A DNA stretch of 64,000 nucleotides, from assembly GCA_024349245.1 (NCBI GenBank), contig JALDNG010000004.1:6380001-6444000 (forward strand), given 5' to 3'. This DNA comes from Neodontobutis hainanensis (taxonomy: Eukaryota > Chordata > Actinopteri > Gobiiformes > Odontobutidae). Shown here one piece after another: positions 1-11,080 of the stretch; position 1 is the first letter of the stretch, and every line of letters starts with the position of its first letter. Below the pieces are notes generated by a model. The model worked only from the letters and a program-made list of their open reading frames with translations, was not told the origin of the DNA and did no database searches. The translations under genes and the position numbers were made by a program.

Positions 1-773
1 GGCCCCGGATAAGCGATAGAAGATGGATGACCGAGAACCTCCACCTAACATAAGTAATACCATTACATTTTTTTAGGAAACATTATATTGTCAAGACTTA
101 TGTAGTTTCTGTGTTGTTCCCTTTGATACACAAAGTGAATGAAGATGGAGAAAAAGGGAGACAAAACCTCTGTAAAAAATTTAAAGCTTATGACACATCA
201 CAAAGTTATCAAAAGGGCAATAGTTTTAAGCACAATGTGTTTATTTTAAGTGAAATGGATAAAACTAATGCAGAGCTGAAAGACATTTGACACTGACAAT
301 TATTTGCCTAATGTGTGGCAATAATGTATGAGAGGTTCTGGCAAAGCAGCATTAGAGCACAAAACAAATTGGGGCTTACTCTCTATAATGCTGGAGAGTA
401 ACTGATCACATACATACATTTTCTTTACAGGGGCCTAAGCAGAGACGCCCACAATTCCTGCTTCCCAGACACTTCCTCCAGCTCTTCCAGGGGAATACCG
501 TGGCGTTCCCAGGCAAGCCGAGAGACATAGTCCCTCCAGCGTGACCTAGGTCTTCCCCAGGCCTCCTCCAGGTGGGACATGACCGGAACACCTCCCCAGG
601 AAAGCTGGCTCCTCTCAATGTTATCATAAATCATTATTTATTTTAAAAAAAAATTAAAAAATCACTCACAGGGCCTTTGTAGGGCATAATTTATACTACA
701 ATGTTCTATAAGACCTCAATATGTTTAGATAATATTTGTCAAAGAATCCACTTGAAATTCTTTAATACACACC
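1..773. other. Left flank and probable 3' UTR of the dispanin gene
   Basis: No coding exon was recognised here. The part next to 774 should be the 3' untranslated region of the minus-strand dispanin gene. The segment at about 420-612 is an interspersed repeat listed separately. The rest is AT-rich and unremarkable. Confidence 0.5.
420..612 (-). repeat. Interspersed repeat fragment, possibly the 3' part of a non-LTR retrotransposon
   Basis: This GC-rich island in an AT-rich background resembles a dispersed teleost repeat, with segments such as agtccctccagcgtgacc and cctcctccaggtgggaca. On the minus strand two overlapping frames stay open for about 70 codons without forming a recognisable domain. 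It lies in the probable 3' UTR or flank of the dispanin gene. Family assignment is from memory of similar sequences and is uncertain. Confidence 0.45.
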
Positions 774-3700
774 TCACAAAACAAACACAAGGACAATTGC
801 GAGGATAATCATCATAATACCAAATCCAAGAGCCACATGGTTCAGAATTCGGGCGGTCCTGCTGTTCCGCTCTGCCTCTGCCTGATCCCCGTTGTGATTC
901 GCTTCACGGGTCTGACGGGACAAAAATTAAATTGTCAGAGTGCACATCTATTTACAGAAGAAAGATACTCAAAGACAGAAACAAAAAAAACTGAGAGACA
1001 TAGAGTAAAAAAAAATATTCATTTTTTGCAACATTTCTAGAAGACCACATTACCTTTGTCTTGGAGATTTATTATTTTTCAGTGTTTAGTCATTGACAAG
1101 AGCAAGAATAAATTCATTCAGCACCCTGTGACTTTAAGAGTCTTAATCAAGCTCCCACACTCACTGCAGCAGCGCCTCGCTCATATTTGGATGTGAAAGT
1201 GCAGTGAAAGTTGCTTATGATTAGAAGCAGCAGAGCTCTGGTTTTATTTCTGATCAGTAACTGACAACTTCACATTAAGGTCATAAGTAAAAGGAAGAAA
1301 TTAATAAAATCAGCTTTTACATCTTAAATAGAGCTTGTGAATTCTGGCCTTTGAGTTCTTTACACAGTACTGGAAAAACACTGTTAACTCCTTTTTTGAA
1401 AAGGCATTTAAGTAATAATAATTTCATGTATAGGGAAGTGTGTGCATCCAATAACAGGATTAGTCAGAGCCATCAGTTTCTGAGAAAAAGGGAGTGGCTA
1501 GTATTTAGTAAACACATTTCCAAAAGGTCATTGTTGGAAATGGCTTCTGGAAATGATTAGGTTTTATCATATCCTGTTCCCGGACGCTGGTAATTCATCT
1601 GACTGCTGTCGTCAGAAAAATATGGTCTGTACACATTACAGTACACACCTGTTTTATACAACTCTCCGTTTTTAAAGTACAGGTGTCCATGTTAGGTCCT
1701 GTGCCTCTTACCGCCTCAATAAAACAAGCAGGCACTACTGTTGTGAATACTGCAAGCATGTGGTCTCTATATCAAAGACTTTTTTTTCCCAATGGAGTGG
1801 AAGTAAATGTCAGTATACCCACCAAACCTGTCGTTTCATGTTTCCACTACACTATGTTCATGGTGACATGGTAAACATATTGCCTTACCTTTATAAATGT
1901 AACTGATCTAATGAAACACAATGTGCAATAAATTTTGGATTCACATTTCAAATGATGTTGTAATCAGTAAATATGGGATGGTATTTCTGAGAAATGGCCA
2001 GAGAGCAGAACTGAATACATCTGATGAAAGACAGTTTAGAGCAAATATATCAAAAGCCTGCTTTGTGTTTCCCACACACTCGAGCACAAAGGCCCAGCTA
2101 ACGCATGTCAGTACAGTAGCTGTCCTCTTGATCTTTCATTCAGTCACCACTTTTTCTCTGATTGGCCAATGTTGAAGTTGAAAGTGAGAAATGTGCAAGT
2201 TCAGTTCAGTCTTTAAAAGTCTGTCTCGCCTCGAGGTTTACTGTGGCTGGTTTTCTTTTTTGGAGCTCACAATGAGAAATTAATTTATGATTTTAATATT
2301 AGTTACAGTGTATAATGTTCTAACTTCAAACCTTACACTGAGTAACAAATTCAAGACCAACTTGTTTGCTTCTTATTTTGATTGGCAACAACAGCTGTTG
2401 GCCCTCGAGGTGTCACTTTCCAAACCGCCCTTTCCATAAGAATAGCCCAAACACTCTTTTACAGTTGAAAGCTTTTTATCATGTTAAAGTTTTAGAAAGA
2501 CAAAAAACAAGGTAAGATAGTGGGAGAAATGACACAAAGAAAATGGCCCTGAGCCAGAATAAATCCCACGTTTCTCTCATCTTATGCACTTTACCAGGTA
2601 TCGAGGCAATCATGTCAGTGTTTGAACTAGTATTCATCAGGCCTCCCTCGGTCAACACTGGCAGTGAAGAGTAAACTCCTTATATAAACTTTTAATAGTC
2701 GATATAGGCTGTGATAGAAAACTGATGTTTTGCAATGCTTCATCAGCTTCAACAGAAAACCATTCTTCCTCCAACAATTATTTTAATTCAAAGAATAAGA
2801 CAGGGACGATTTAAAAACTGAAGATGAAGTCATTTGACTGAATCAAATAATTTGAAGAGATCTAACAAATGAATTTTTCCTTGGGAATTAATAAAGTCAC
2901 TTTGAATTTAAATTAAGAGTTGCTCATATACATTTTGCCTTTAAACAGCTAAAACACAAAACTTCATGGATTAGCAATAAGAATGGTTTTAGGAAACATG
3001 GGAAACAACTGCTCAATCTATTATGTAAATTGCTTTATTTGAATTAAGGAGACAACAGTGAGTCCTTTCTATTATTGCAAAACTTAAAGCACTATTAAAT
3101 ATCATTTGTCCAAATAGAGGGCATGTGTAGAATTTAATGTTACTCTATAATAGTAACAACACATTTTTAAGAAGTAGTAGTAACAGTAGCATATACTGTA
3201 ATCTCCGAGTTCAGAGGTCACAAAGCTCTGACTCACACAATGATGACGGTTTTTTATTCTTACAAAATCTGGACCATGTTGACCTATAGTAGAACTATGT
3301 TAAGCGTGAGGGAATTCAACTTGTAGCTTGTAGACTAATGTAGTCACTGGGAACTCTGAGTCATCAGGCATTTTTATTTAAAGCCACTCCCCCTTACCCT
3401 ATTGTACCCACAATGTAAAGTAAAGGTTCATCATTCTTTTTTGAGGGTGAAAATGGTCAGATTTTGTGAGAAAAAAAACTAAACAAAAAAAAATTCACAC
3501 AACCTGATCACACTTTAAACAAAATAATGTTGTTCTTGCTCAAGTTCCTTGTTTAGTAAAATATTGTGTCTGAGGTCATTGATGGAAAACACTAAACTCA
3601 TGTTAACTAATGATGATTTATCAGATAATAAAGTAATGTAAGCAGTGCAATGAATTCTTTTTTTTTTTTTTTGGATAAACATTTTTACTCTAATTGTTAC

Positions 3701-5375
3701 CAAAATACTCTTATTCTTATTCTGACAAAAGCTCTTCCCTTAAAATCTGATATGAGCAGAGTTAATCCTTGCAGCTACGCCTTGACAAGCCTTAAACAAA
3801 ATGGTGGTATGATTAAACATGAGATCATTTCTGGAAAGTCCCCTAGACTCAAATAGTGTAGTACTGTCACACAATGAATCCACTGAACTGTTTTGGTAAG
3901 AGACTAAAGAAATAGAGATAACACAGTCTACTATCAAACAAAACAAAAGTATGAACAAACTTAGGCCAAACTAATTCCCATCATCACAAGTTGGTATTAA
4001 ATATTAGTTGTATGTTTATCATATTCTACATAAATATTAAATGTGTCAAGGTTTCATCACTTAATTTGTTTTCTACACATAGTTTAGGGCTGCACGGTAT
4101 TAGAAAAACAAGCAATATATGATAAAACAATATTACTTGCAATATGTGATAATAATTGCAATATTATCAATATTTGATAATATTTGATAAATATCGCTCT
4201 TTTAATTAAGAAAAAGAAAAACATTGTATAAGCTCTGGACTAACTTCCATTCACCAAAGAAAGAGCTAAATCAGTATCAGAGACAAAACCAGGGTGGTCT
4301 AAAGAGGTCTAAACCAGGTCTAAACCAGGGCCCTGCACTATAAAGCTGAATTCTGAAGCATACACCTCTGTTGGTTGTTAGCCTTTAGCTACTTTGTGCG
4401 TATGTGCCATTTATTGAGTCTCTGGTGCTGTTCATTTTGCCACATAAAGCCTTCCTAACATTGCGCAAAAAAGTCTACTGTCCATAGGGCACTTCATAGT
4501 AAAATCTAAGAAAGTGCTTTGCGGAAGTGCTCCTGAAATCGAATCTGACATTTGTATAATTTAAAAAAATAAACTTACGATAATGGAGAAAATCAAGGCA
4601 GCAATCCCCAGTGGAATGCAACAGCAAATCAGGGTGAAAATTGAGTAGCCCAAGTAGTCTTGAACAGGCTGCGCCAGGGGCACTTGGGCCACATATGCTT
4701 TGGGTTGGACAGCAACGAGGCCTGCCGGGCCAGGGTATAGCACTCCCGAGTACTGCTGCTGTCCTGGGTACTGCTGGCCTGGGTAGGGCTGGCTGGGGTA
4801 GGGCTGCTGGCCTGGGTAGGGCTGGCTGGGGTAGGGCTGTCCCGTTGTGAATGGATATCCAGAGGGCCCATACTGCAGGGAGGGTAACATATGGATTCAA
4901 TGTTATGGGTGTGGATGACTCCAGTACTAGCTCCAGACATATTTAAAATTAAAATAAAATAAACATAATATAAAATTAAGCTATTCAAACTACTGTGAAA
5001 TCAGCAGGTCATTCAAACTAAACTAATGAAAAACTTTATAAGAGCAACATGGTTAATATCAAAGCGTTCAGAAGGATTTACAGCAACAACAGCGAGAGTT
5101 GGTCACAATAAAACAAAAGGATCTAACCATTGTTCCTTTAGTATAAAAAAAATCAGCAGTAGCCTAAATGTATTTTTACATTGTGGCAGGTTAAGTAAAA
5201 TTATTATTGGACAGATGTCTTCTTAAATCAAGCTTGTCCTAACCTGAGGCTGCTCCGGACCGGGCTGTGGGTACCCCGCCGCAGGGACCTCCTGGTAGGG
5301 TGGAAGGTCCGCTTGGCCCTGGGCCATGGACGCCTTGTACAGCGGAGGGTCGCTCGCATGTGGAATGGAGGCCAT
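774..5375 (-). CDS. Dispanin/CD225-domain protein with proline-glutamine-rich N-terminus (PRRT1/IFITM superfamily)
   Basis: Three coding exons: 5244-5375, 4579-4872 and 774-911, all phase 0 with GT-AG borders, giving about 187 aa. Residues 1-85 are rich in Pro, Gln and Tyr, including tandem YPSQPYPGQQ-type repeats. The CD225 region follows: a first membrane helix with a CCC cluster (IFTLICCCIPLGIAA), which in this family can be palmitoylated; a polar loop TREANHNGDQAEAERNSRTA holding the conserved Gly-Asp and Ser/Ala positions; and a second helix ending in VLVFVL. Exon 3 lies 3.7 kb from exon 2 and is found only by matching the loop and helix. The start at 5375 is the first ATG in a GC-rich first exon. 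Family members act in membrane trafficking or fusion control; the substrate here is unknown. The proline-rich head favours a PRRT1-like protein over an antiviral IFITM, but I cannot name the orthologue. Confidence 0.9.
2161..2219 (+). promoter_or_regulatory. Promoter-like motif cluster inside the dispanin intron
   Basis: A palindromic CCAAT box (attggccaat, 2161-2170) is followed by a GAAA-repeat segment (ttgaaagtgagaaatg, about 2178-2193) loosely like an interferon regulatory factor site, then a TATA-like tttaaaag at 2212-2219. Order and spacing would suit a plus-strand promoter, but no downstream gene was recognised. It could be chance, a remnant LTR or an intronic enhancer. Confidence 0.2.
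4085..4215 (+). repeat. Interspersed repeat with alternating gata/tatc core
   Basis: The stretch begins gggctgcacggtatt and continues through many aatat/gataat steps. This resembles the widespread fish 'ggctgcacgatat' non-autonomous DNA element. It lies in the dispanin intron. The assignment rests on remembered resemblance and no clear inverted ends were found. Confidence 0.4.
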
Positions 5376-6281
5376 GCTACACTTCTCTGTCTCCCTGCTT
5401 TCAGAGGAACAAGACTCTTCTTTCGTTTTTTTGTTTTTGGTTTAAAGTATCCCTCAGAAAACGCGGTTGTCTCTTCACATCCACCTCCGCTGCACAGACT
5501 GGACCAACTGAGCTGCTCTATTGACGGGACCGCAGTCTTCTCCTTCCTCCTTGGTGTTGAGATTTTACATTACCACCATCTGCTGGCGATTACTGGTTAC
5601 TACGTTTGCTAATTTAGATTCTCCCATCTGATAGGCCTACACAATCTTCTCCCTTCCCCGAGGTCTTTGTAACTCCTTCCTCACTCTCTTTCATCAATAA
5701 ACTAGAACTTACTGCAATCTTATATATTTATGAAACCATTCCACTTATTGCAAACACAGAATAAATAATAGAATAATTAGGCCTATGTCTCAAACAATGT
5801 ATTTTATGTCATAGCCATACAACAACAAAACAAGCACATTAGCAAAAAACACAGAAACTGTTTGCAGTTCTTCACAACATTAACAAGAACATAATCTTTT
5901 ATTCTTACAAATGCTATTTGCTTATGACAGCCTATAGCCTTTAAAAAAACAGTCTGATCTTTGTTGTAGTTTCTATTGAAGTAGGCTTGCTGAGAAATAA
6001 ATACCATATCCGTTTTTATTTAATAGACATTGATCTCAATAGCATGGATCACTGGGTAAAGTGTCACTTGACTGAAACTGTCACAATCAGAGGGTGTAGT
6101 CTCATAAAGAGTGGACTATAACTCTAGTGCTTCAAGTCTGATAGAACATATAAGAGCACATTATTTAACAGATCAGCCTCAGCCTTTTATTCAGTTTATT
6201 CAGTATTATGTTTAAAGGAACACAATTATTTTACCTCTGATACAAACTTTGATAAATATAGATTTGTAAATGTAGCAAGTG

Positions 6282-6931
6282 CTACGTTGAGAAGTGCTGC
6301 AAATAGAAATTGCACTATAGCAAGTATAAAAGCATAAATCATTTCTTATTTGTGTAATTTGTGTGTAATAATTTGTGTATTTGTAATTGCGTGAATATCA
6401 CTGGTTTAACGGAGTTGTTCGGATGGTAAAGAATATATTATATTATTATATAATTATATATATATATTTGTTTTTAACCAGGAACAGGTTTGAATACCTC
6501 TCATCCATTTACATCCATTCCTTTTTTTACTATAATAAAATTATTAATTATTTATAACATTGGTAATAGTAACAATCACAATTAAAAATAGCAAGTAAAT
6601 GATTAACTACACACTATTATTTTATTTTGTCAGTGATTGTACAAGTTTCTATGGGAACCTTTTTATTACAAGCTGTCATAAATAATTAGTTATTTCTTAT
6701 AATAAAAAGGAATGGATTAGATATGGGTGCGCAGTATTCAAACCTGAAAAATAAAATAAAATAAAATTCTTAGCCGTCATCTTAACGTCATCTTAATTAT
6801 CTTAACAACTCCATCAAAAGGGTGATATTTATGCAATCACATCTATTACACAAATAAGAAATGATTTATGTTTTGTTTTGTTTTGATCATTGCTATAGCG
6901 CGGTTTCGGTTTTCAGCACTTCTCAATGCAG
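6282..6931. mobile_element. 650-bp foldback (MITE-like) element with very long inverted repeats
   Basis: The left arm starts ctacgttgagaagtgctg and the right arm ends cagcacttctcaatgcag, imperfect reverse complements. The match continues inward: aaatcatttcttatttgtgtaa on the left pairs with its complement near 6850-6870, and caggtttgaatac at about 6485-6500 pairs with gtattcaaacctg at about 6735-6748. ccattcctttttttact near 6515-6530 pairs with the segment near 6700-6716. Most of the element is therefore two arms around a centre near 6610, with no coding capacity. Target duplication is unclear. Confidence 0.75.
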
Positions 6932-7222
6932 AGCCGTTTGTATTTGCAGTGGGGGAGTGTGGGGGCGTTTGCAACACCTTTTACATTTCCTTCAGAGTCT
7001 GAGCGACTGTTTGTACTAGAATGACAAAGAATATATATATTAAACCCATATATGTCACATACCTGCTCATACTGTTGTAACATGTGTACATATGATAATA
7101 TGAAAGTCATTTGTACACAAATAGACCCAACGGCAACAGTACCAAGGGGCAGTTGCAACAGTCATTTAGATGTAATAAAACTCATACTTCAGCATCATTT
7201 TTAGTTTATTTGAAACCAGAGT

Positions 7223-7531
7223 TCATTGAGTTAACTTATTAAAGTTAAAAAACAACCATGTAACAACATTTTCTGGTTCTTGGATAGTTGTGACCCCAGT
7301 CTCATCCATATTGCAGATGTCCTTTCCTTCAAATTTGTTTTTGCCAAGCACAGTGGCAGGATTGTCATAAAACAAGGATTCATTATGACGGTTGAAGCTT
7401 GTGTTCCGTGTGAGACTGGTAGCTTGAGGGCATCGAATAGACAGACTGGGTTGTCTTTTCATGAACCCCATAAACCAATATCGGCCAGGCAGGTAGGGGC
7501 TTTTGTAGTAGACATCTAGTTGGAAGTCCAA
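7223..7531 (-). pseudogene. Relic of a pogo-like DDE transposase
   Basis: An open stretch of about 100 codons encodes WFMGFMKRQPSLSIRCPQAT, then a segment with FNRHN, and ends near NMDETGVTTIQEP. These match the junction of the CENP-B-type DNA-binding region and the start of the DDE domain in pogo/Tigger-like transposases; the Asp of MDETG corresponds to the first catalytic aspartate. Neither the N-terminal half nor the rest of the catalytic core is visible, so this is a fragment. Confidence 0.6.
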
Positions 7532-8423
7532 TCAACAAACCTCAAAATTTATCTTATCTTATTATTTCACAGTCTCAATATTCTTATATAATTCTACCTA
7601 ACAGCCCTCCCTTGAAGCCGACACTCTGTTTTACAAAAACAGAAAAAACTGAACAGAAAATGTAGAATACACTGCACCTAGTTTGACTTTAAAAAAAAGA
7701 AATTCGCTGGAATACAAAGAGGAGACACCAGGCTATTGAAATATGTTCCTTATCAAACCACTGAATTATATAATTTTTTTAACTAATTGTCATTATTATT
7801 GTCATGCATTGCAACTGTCCCACCCCAGTCAGTCATTAGCTTGAACACACTGTACTTAAGTCTGTTAAGAGCTAAGAAACTGCACAGATAAACTTTAAAA
7901 CTATAAATATCAATAAACAGTTTAGACTAGACAGTATGACAAAAATGTAATTGTAATAAAGTTACTTTTTTACCCTGAATTTCAGTTCTCCCATAAGGAA
8001 GTTTAACATGTGGCTGTTAACTTCCAGAAAGAAGGAGGGCCATGCTGAGTATGTGTTAGGAGTGTCATGACTCCAGCTCATTCCTGATTGGAGAAATCAG
8101 TTATAACTGCCACATGTTTCAACTCTCCCCACTCTCCCCTGCTTCTTCTCAATGTAGCGTTAGCTTCACTAGCTTGCATGTTTTGAGCTTTCTCGGTCTT
8201 CATACAGATCAATCTAAATATTGATAAAATTGATAACAACATTGGTATTAATATTAATTGATACCAATGTAATGATATCGATTCAGTTTTTCTCTTGTTC
8301 GACTGGAGTGGCTGGACTTTGTTTGTCGACTGTTGTCCTTAGATTGTAAATAAAATGGATGTAATCTGCCCATTGGCCCCCTAGTCACCAATATTGTTGT
8401 TATGAAAGGGCAATACAATAGCA

Positions 8424-8748
8424 GTTACATCCGGGCTTTTTGGCTTTTACTGCGTAGAAAAACAATAGTTTTCAGATATCATAAACAGACATATTAATCA
8501 AAAATTCACCCTCCCAAGAGTTGTCACGTAGTAAAAACATAGCTCTAGAGACCGGAGCCATCTTTTGTACCAGGCTGTAAACATGATTTTTTACACTTGT
8601 AAAGTTGCCATTGGGTTTCTCCTTATATTTTCGCTTTTGGAGCCTGCCCTCCGGTGGACGGCGGTATATCGCTGCATTTCGACGTATTTTGCCGTATGGC
8701 GGCGCTCTTACTCGAGGGCCGTTTAAGAAGTTCCATGAGAGAGGCTTT
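8424..8748 (+). repeat. Dispersed repeat, copy 1 of 2 in the window
   Basis: It shares several blocks in the same order with 9457-9660: a ttacatccgggctttt block, acaatagttttcagat, acttgtaaagt, ttggagcctgccctc and ttccatgagagaggct. Copy 1 is longer by over 100 bp, so the two are diverged with indels. No coding domain is seen. The family is not identified. Confidence 0.7.
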
Positions 8749-8963
8749 CTGCTGTCTCACAGCTGGCTCACTTTACTCCCACTCCCGTGTGTTTGTTGTA
8801 CCATCACATGACTCAGCGGCGTCATGCATCGCCCACGCTACCAGCCAGCAGCAGCGCATTACACACACAGCACAGAAACAGAGTACGAGACTGGCAGAGA
8901 GAAATTTTTTATATTTGTTGTTAAGTGATCATTTTGTACACTTTGTCTATTAAAAAAAATTGA

Positions 8964-9110
8964 TTGGCTAGTGAGCAGTGGCTCAGTGGTAGAGCAGTCG
9001 TCCTTCAAATGGAAGATAGGTGGATCGATTCATGCTCTCCCCACAGTTCATACTGGCGTTGTGTCCTTGGGCAAGGATCACACCACAAAGATGGTGGAAA
9101 GCGGGGGCTC
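8964..9110 (+). mobile_element. tRNA-derived SINE fragment
   Basis: The head looks like a degenerate tRNA gene: tggctcagtggtagagc fits an RNA polymerase III A box, and ggatcgattca fits a B box about 40 bases later. It is followed by gttgtgtccttgggcaag, a segment shared with the SINE copies near 36433 and 41699. It is not a functional tRNA: no acceptor stem or CCA-proximal pairing could be closed. Confidence 0.65.
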
Positions 9111-9456
9111 CGCCCAAGCCAAGGCTTGAGTCTTAGAACAAACTTCAAAGTGGCTGAGCTGCATCATCAAAAGACCCACCCATAGTTTTTTCTATTCTCT
9201 AAATAAAAAGCTTAAATGCTTAATTATTTATCATTTCTGTTGTAGAGACTAGGCGTTATGGTTAATTCAATGTTTGACTACTATGATATAAAATGTTAAG
9301 CAAAAACATAAAAACATATATCCTTTAAAAAGATACAATAAACAGAATTTTTCTAATCAGTCTGATATATGTCTGAAACATTTGTGGAGCTGAAAACATT
9401 TGCTGATTTTTACTTTATTTATTCAAAGTCATATCTTTCAGGAGAGCAGCTTACCG

Positions 9457-9660
9457 GTTACATCCAGGCTTTTGGCTTTTACTGCATAGTAAAACAATAG
9501 TTTTCAGATTGCATAAATAGACGTATTAATTAAAAAAAGCACTTGTAAAGTCAGCATTGGATTTCGTCTTTTGGAGCCTGCCCTCTGGTGGACGGAAGTA
9601 TATTGCTGTATGGTGGCGCCCTCTCTCAAGGACCTTTTAAGGAGTTCCATGAGAGAGGCT
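9457..9660 (+). repeat. Dispersed repeat, copy 2 of 2 in the window
   Basis: A shorter, diverged copy of the sequence at 8424-8748 in the same orientation. It lacks much of the middle of that copy but keeps both ends. It ends at ttccatgagagaggct, as copy 1 does, which suggests a real element boundary. Confidence 0.7.
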
Positions 9661-11080
9661 TGAACTGAACGTGATTTGTTCTGAGTGACTCGAAAGCCTA
9701 ATAAAATCTCACTAACGCAAAATAAAACAAAACTACAGTTTTTTGGATAAATGTTTTCAAAATAAAACATTTTCAGAGTGAACAGAGCAAATGTACCCTC
9801 ATAGGCTATTAAAACTGAAAACGCTCTTCCTCAAGCGGCACTTTATATCTATACACTTACGGTGCATTATGGGTAGGGAAAGGCTATGAAGGATCCACAG
9901 ATACATCCATGTTTTTTTTAGCCAAATGGAGGACGTGGGGTTTGGGACCAAATGGGACATACCTTCAGCAGCTGGTATCCTGGCTGTTGGGAAACCTTTG
10001 AGCTAAAAAAGTAACATCGCAAAGCTACTGAACAGAAGTTGATAGACATCAGAGAGGAATAGTTTCAGGCAAAAACGCAGCCACTTGAATTTCTCGCCAC
10101 CTGTCAGTGATCTGAAAGAGGGCCTTGCTTTACTACTGTCTGAGTCTGTTACCGATGCACACCACTAGGTGGAGCCACAATATAAACCATCAAAGGGTTG
10201 TATACAGACATGGATAAACTTTACTGATCCACTATTGAGAAATTGCTTCTAAATACCTTGTATTCAGGTTTTATCCTCTCATTTAGTTGTCATAGTCAGG
10301 GTTAGGGTATGACAGATCAAATCCAACCAAATGTGGGACAGAGTAAATTGTCATTAATGGGAGAGAGAGTCAGAGAACTGTGACAGGCCTGTAATGTGTC
10401 ATTCCTTACATTTCTACATATTCTCAAATGTATAAATTTCCTTTGAGGATCTACTGTGTGTGTGTGTCTCCAAAGAGTCAACAAGAGGTCTGCTGTTGTT
10501 TCAATGTTACTTTTATATAAACATGAACAGTGCAATCTTTTACACTTCTCGATACATCTTAAGATTTAATAGATTAACTTTGATTATCAACAGCATTTTA
10601 CCTTCACTAAAATGTACACATGGAAATGATTAGGCTAATGTCTACACACATTTACCTTACAATGCAGATGTCTATGGACTACTTTTCTTTTTGGTAATAG
10701 GCCTTTTTAGTTCCGTCACTTTCAGTTTAATCAAAAAATAATAATAATAATAGAAATAATAATATGAATAATACAGCATTCATTCTTGGTTACAGTAAAA
10801 GACCTTTCTGTTAAACATGATATTTGTGCATGAGATGTTTCAAGATCCTAAAACTCAAGTGAATTTAAACAAAACAAGGCAAAAACTGATGAGTAGTGAC
10901 CTATTTGTTTTTTGTGGAGCTGCAGGGGTCTAGCAGGAAGCATTAAATCTCACAGCAGGTGCTCAGCAGTTTACTTCCTTGTTTACTTCATGGTACTTCA
11001 AACAAAAGTAAAAAACAAAAAAAAACTGCTACTTCTTTAACATTAATCCCAGGTCTGTGAAGCCAGTGTGTTGTGGACAT

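Larger units (their letters stand above)
912..4578 (-). other. Second intron of the dispanin gene
   Basis: A 3.7-kb AT-rich intron. The donor at its high-coordinate end reads GTAAGT and the acceptor at its low-coordinate end reads cccgtcag. It contains a CCAAT/TATA-like cluster on the plus strand near 2161-2219 and a repeat near 4085-4215, both listed separately. No other exon was recognised. Confidence 0.6.
5376..11080. other. Gene-free interval between the dispanin and first FXYD genes
   Basis: Just upstream of 5375 lies the probable promoter and 5' UTR of the dispanin gene. Beyond that I see no splice-compatible coding exons. The interval holds a large foldback element, a pogo-type relic, a tRNA-derived SINE and two copies of another repeat, listed separately. 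The remainder is AT-rich, with open frames below about 100 codons that show no domain. Confidence 0.55.

Noticed and set aside
774..5375. Naming the dispanin gene as an IFITM
   Set aside because: The long proline-glutamine-rich head and second-helix sequence fit PRRT-type dispanins better; antiviral function cannot be assumed.
5267..5612. Plus-strand open frames opposite the dispanin first exon
   Set aside because: Antisense shadow of a GC-rich coding exon and its 5' region; no splice or domain support.
8964..9040. Functional tRNA gene
   Set aside because: A and B boxes are present, but the acceptor and anticodon stems do not close and the sequence continues into a SINE body.
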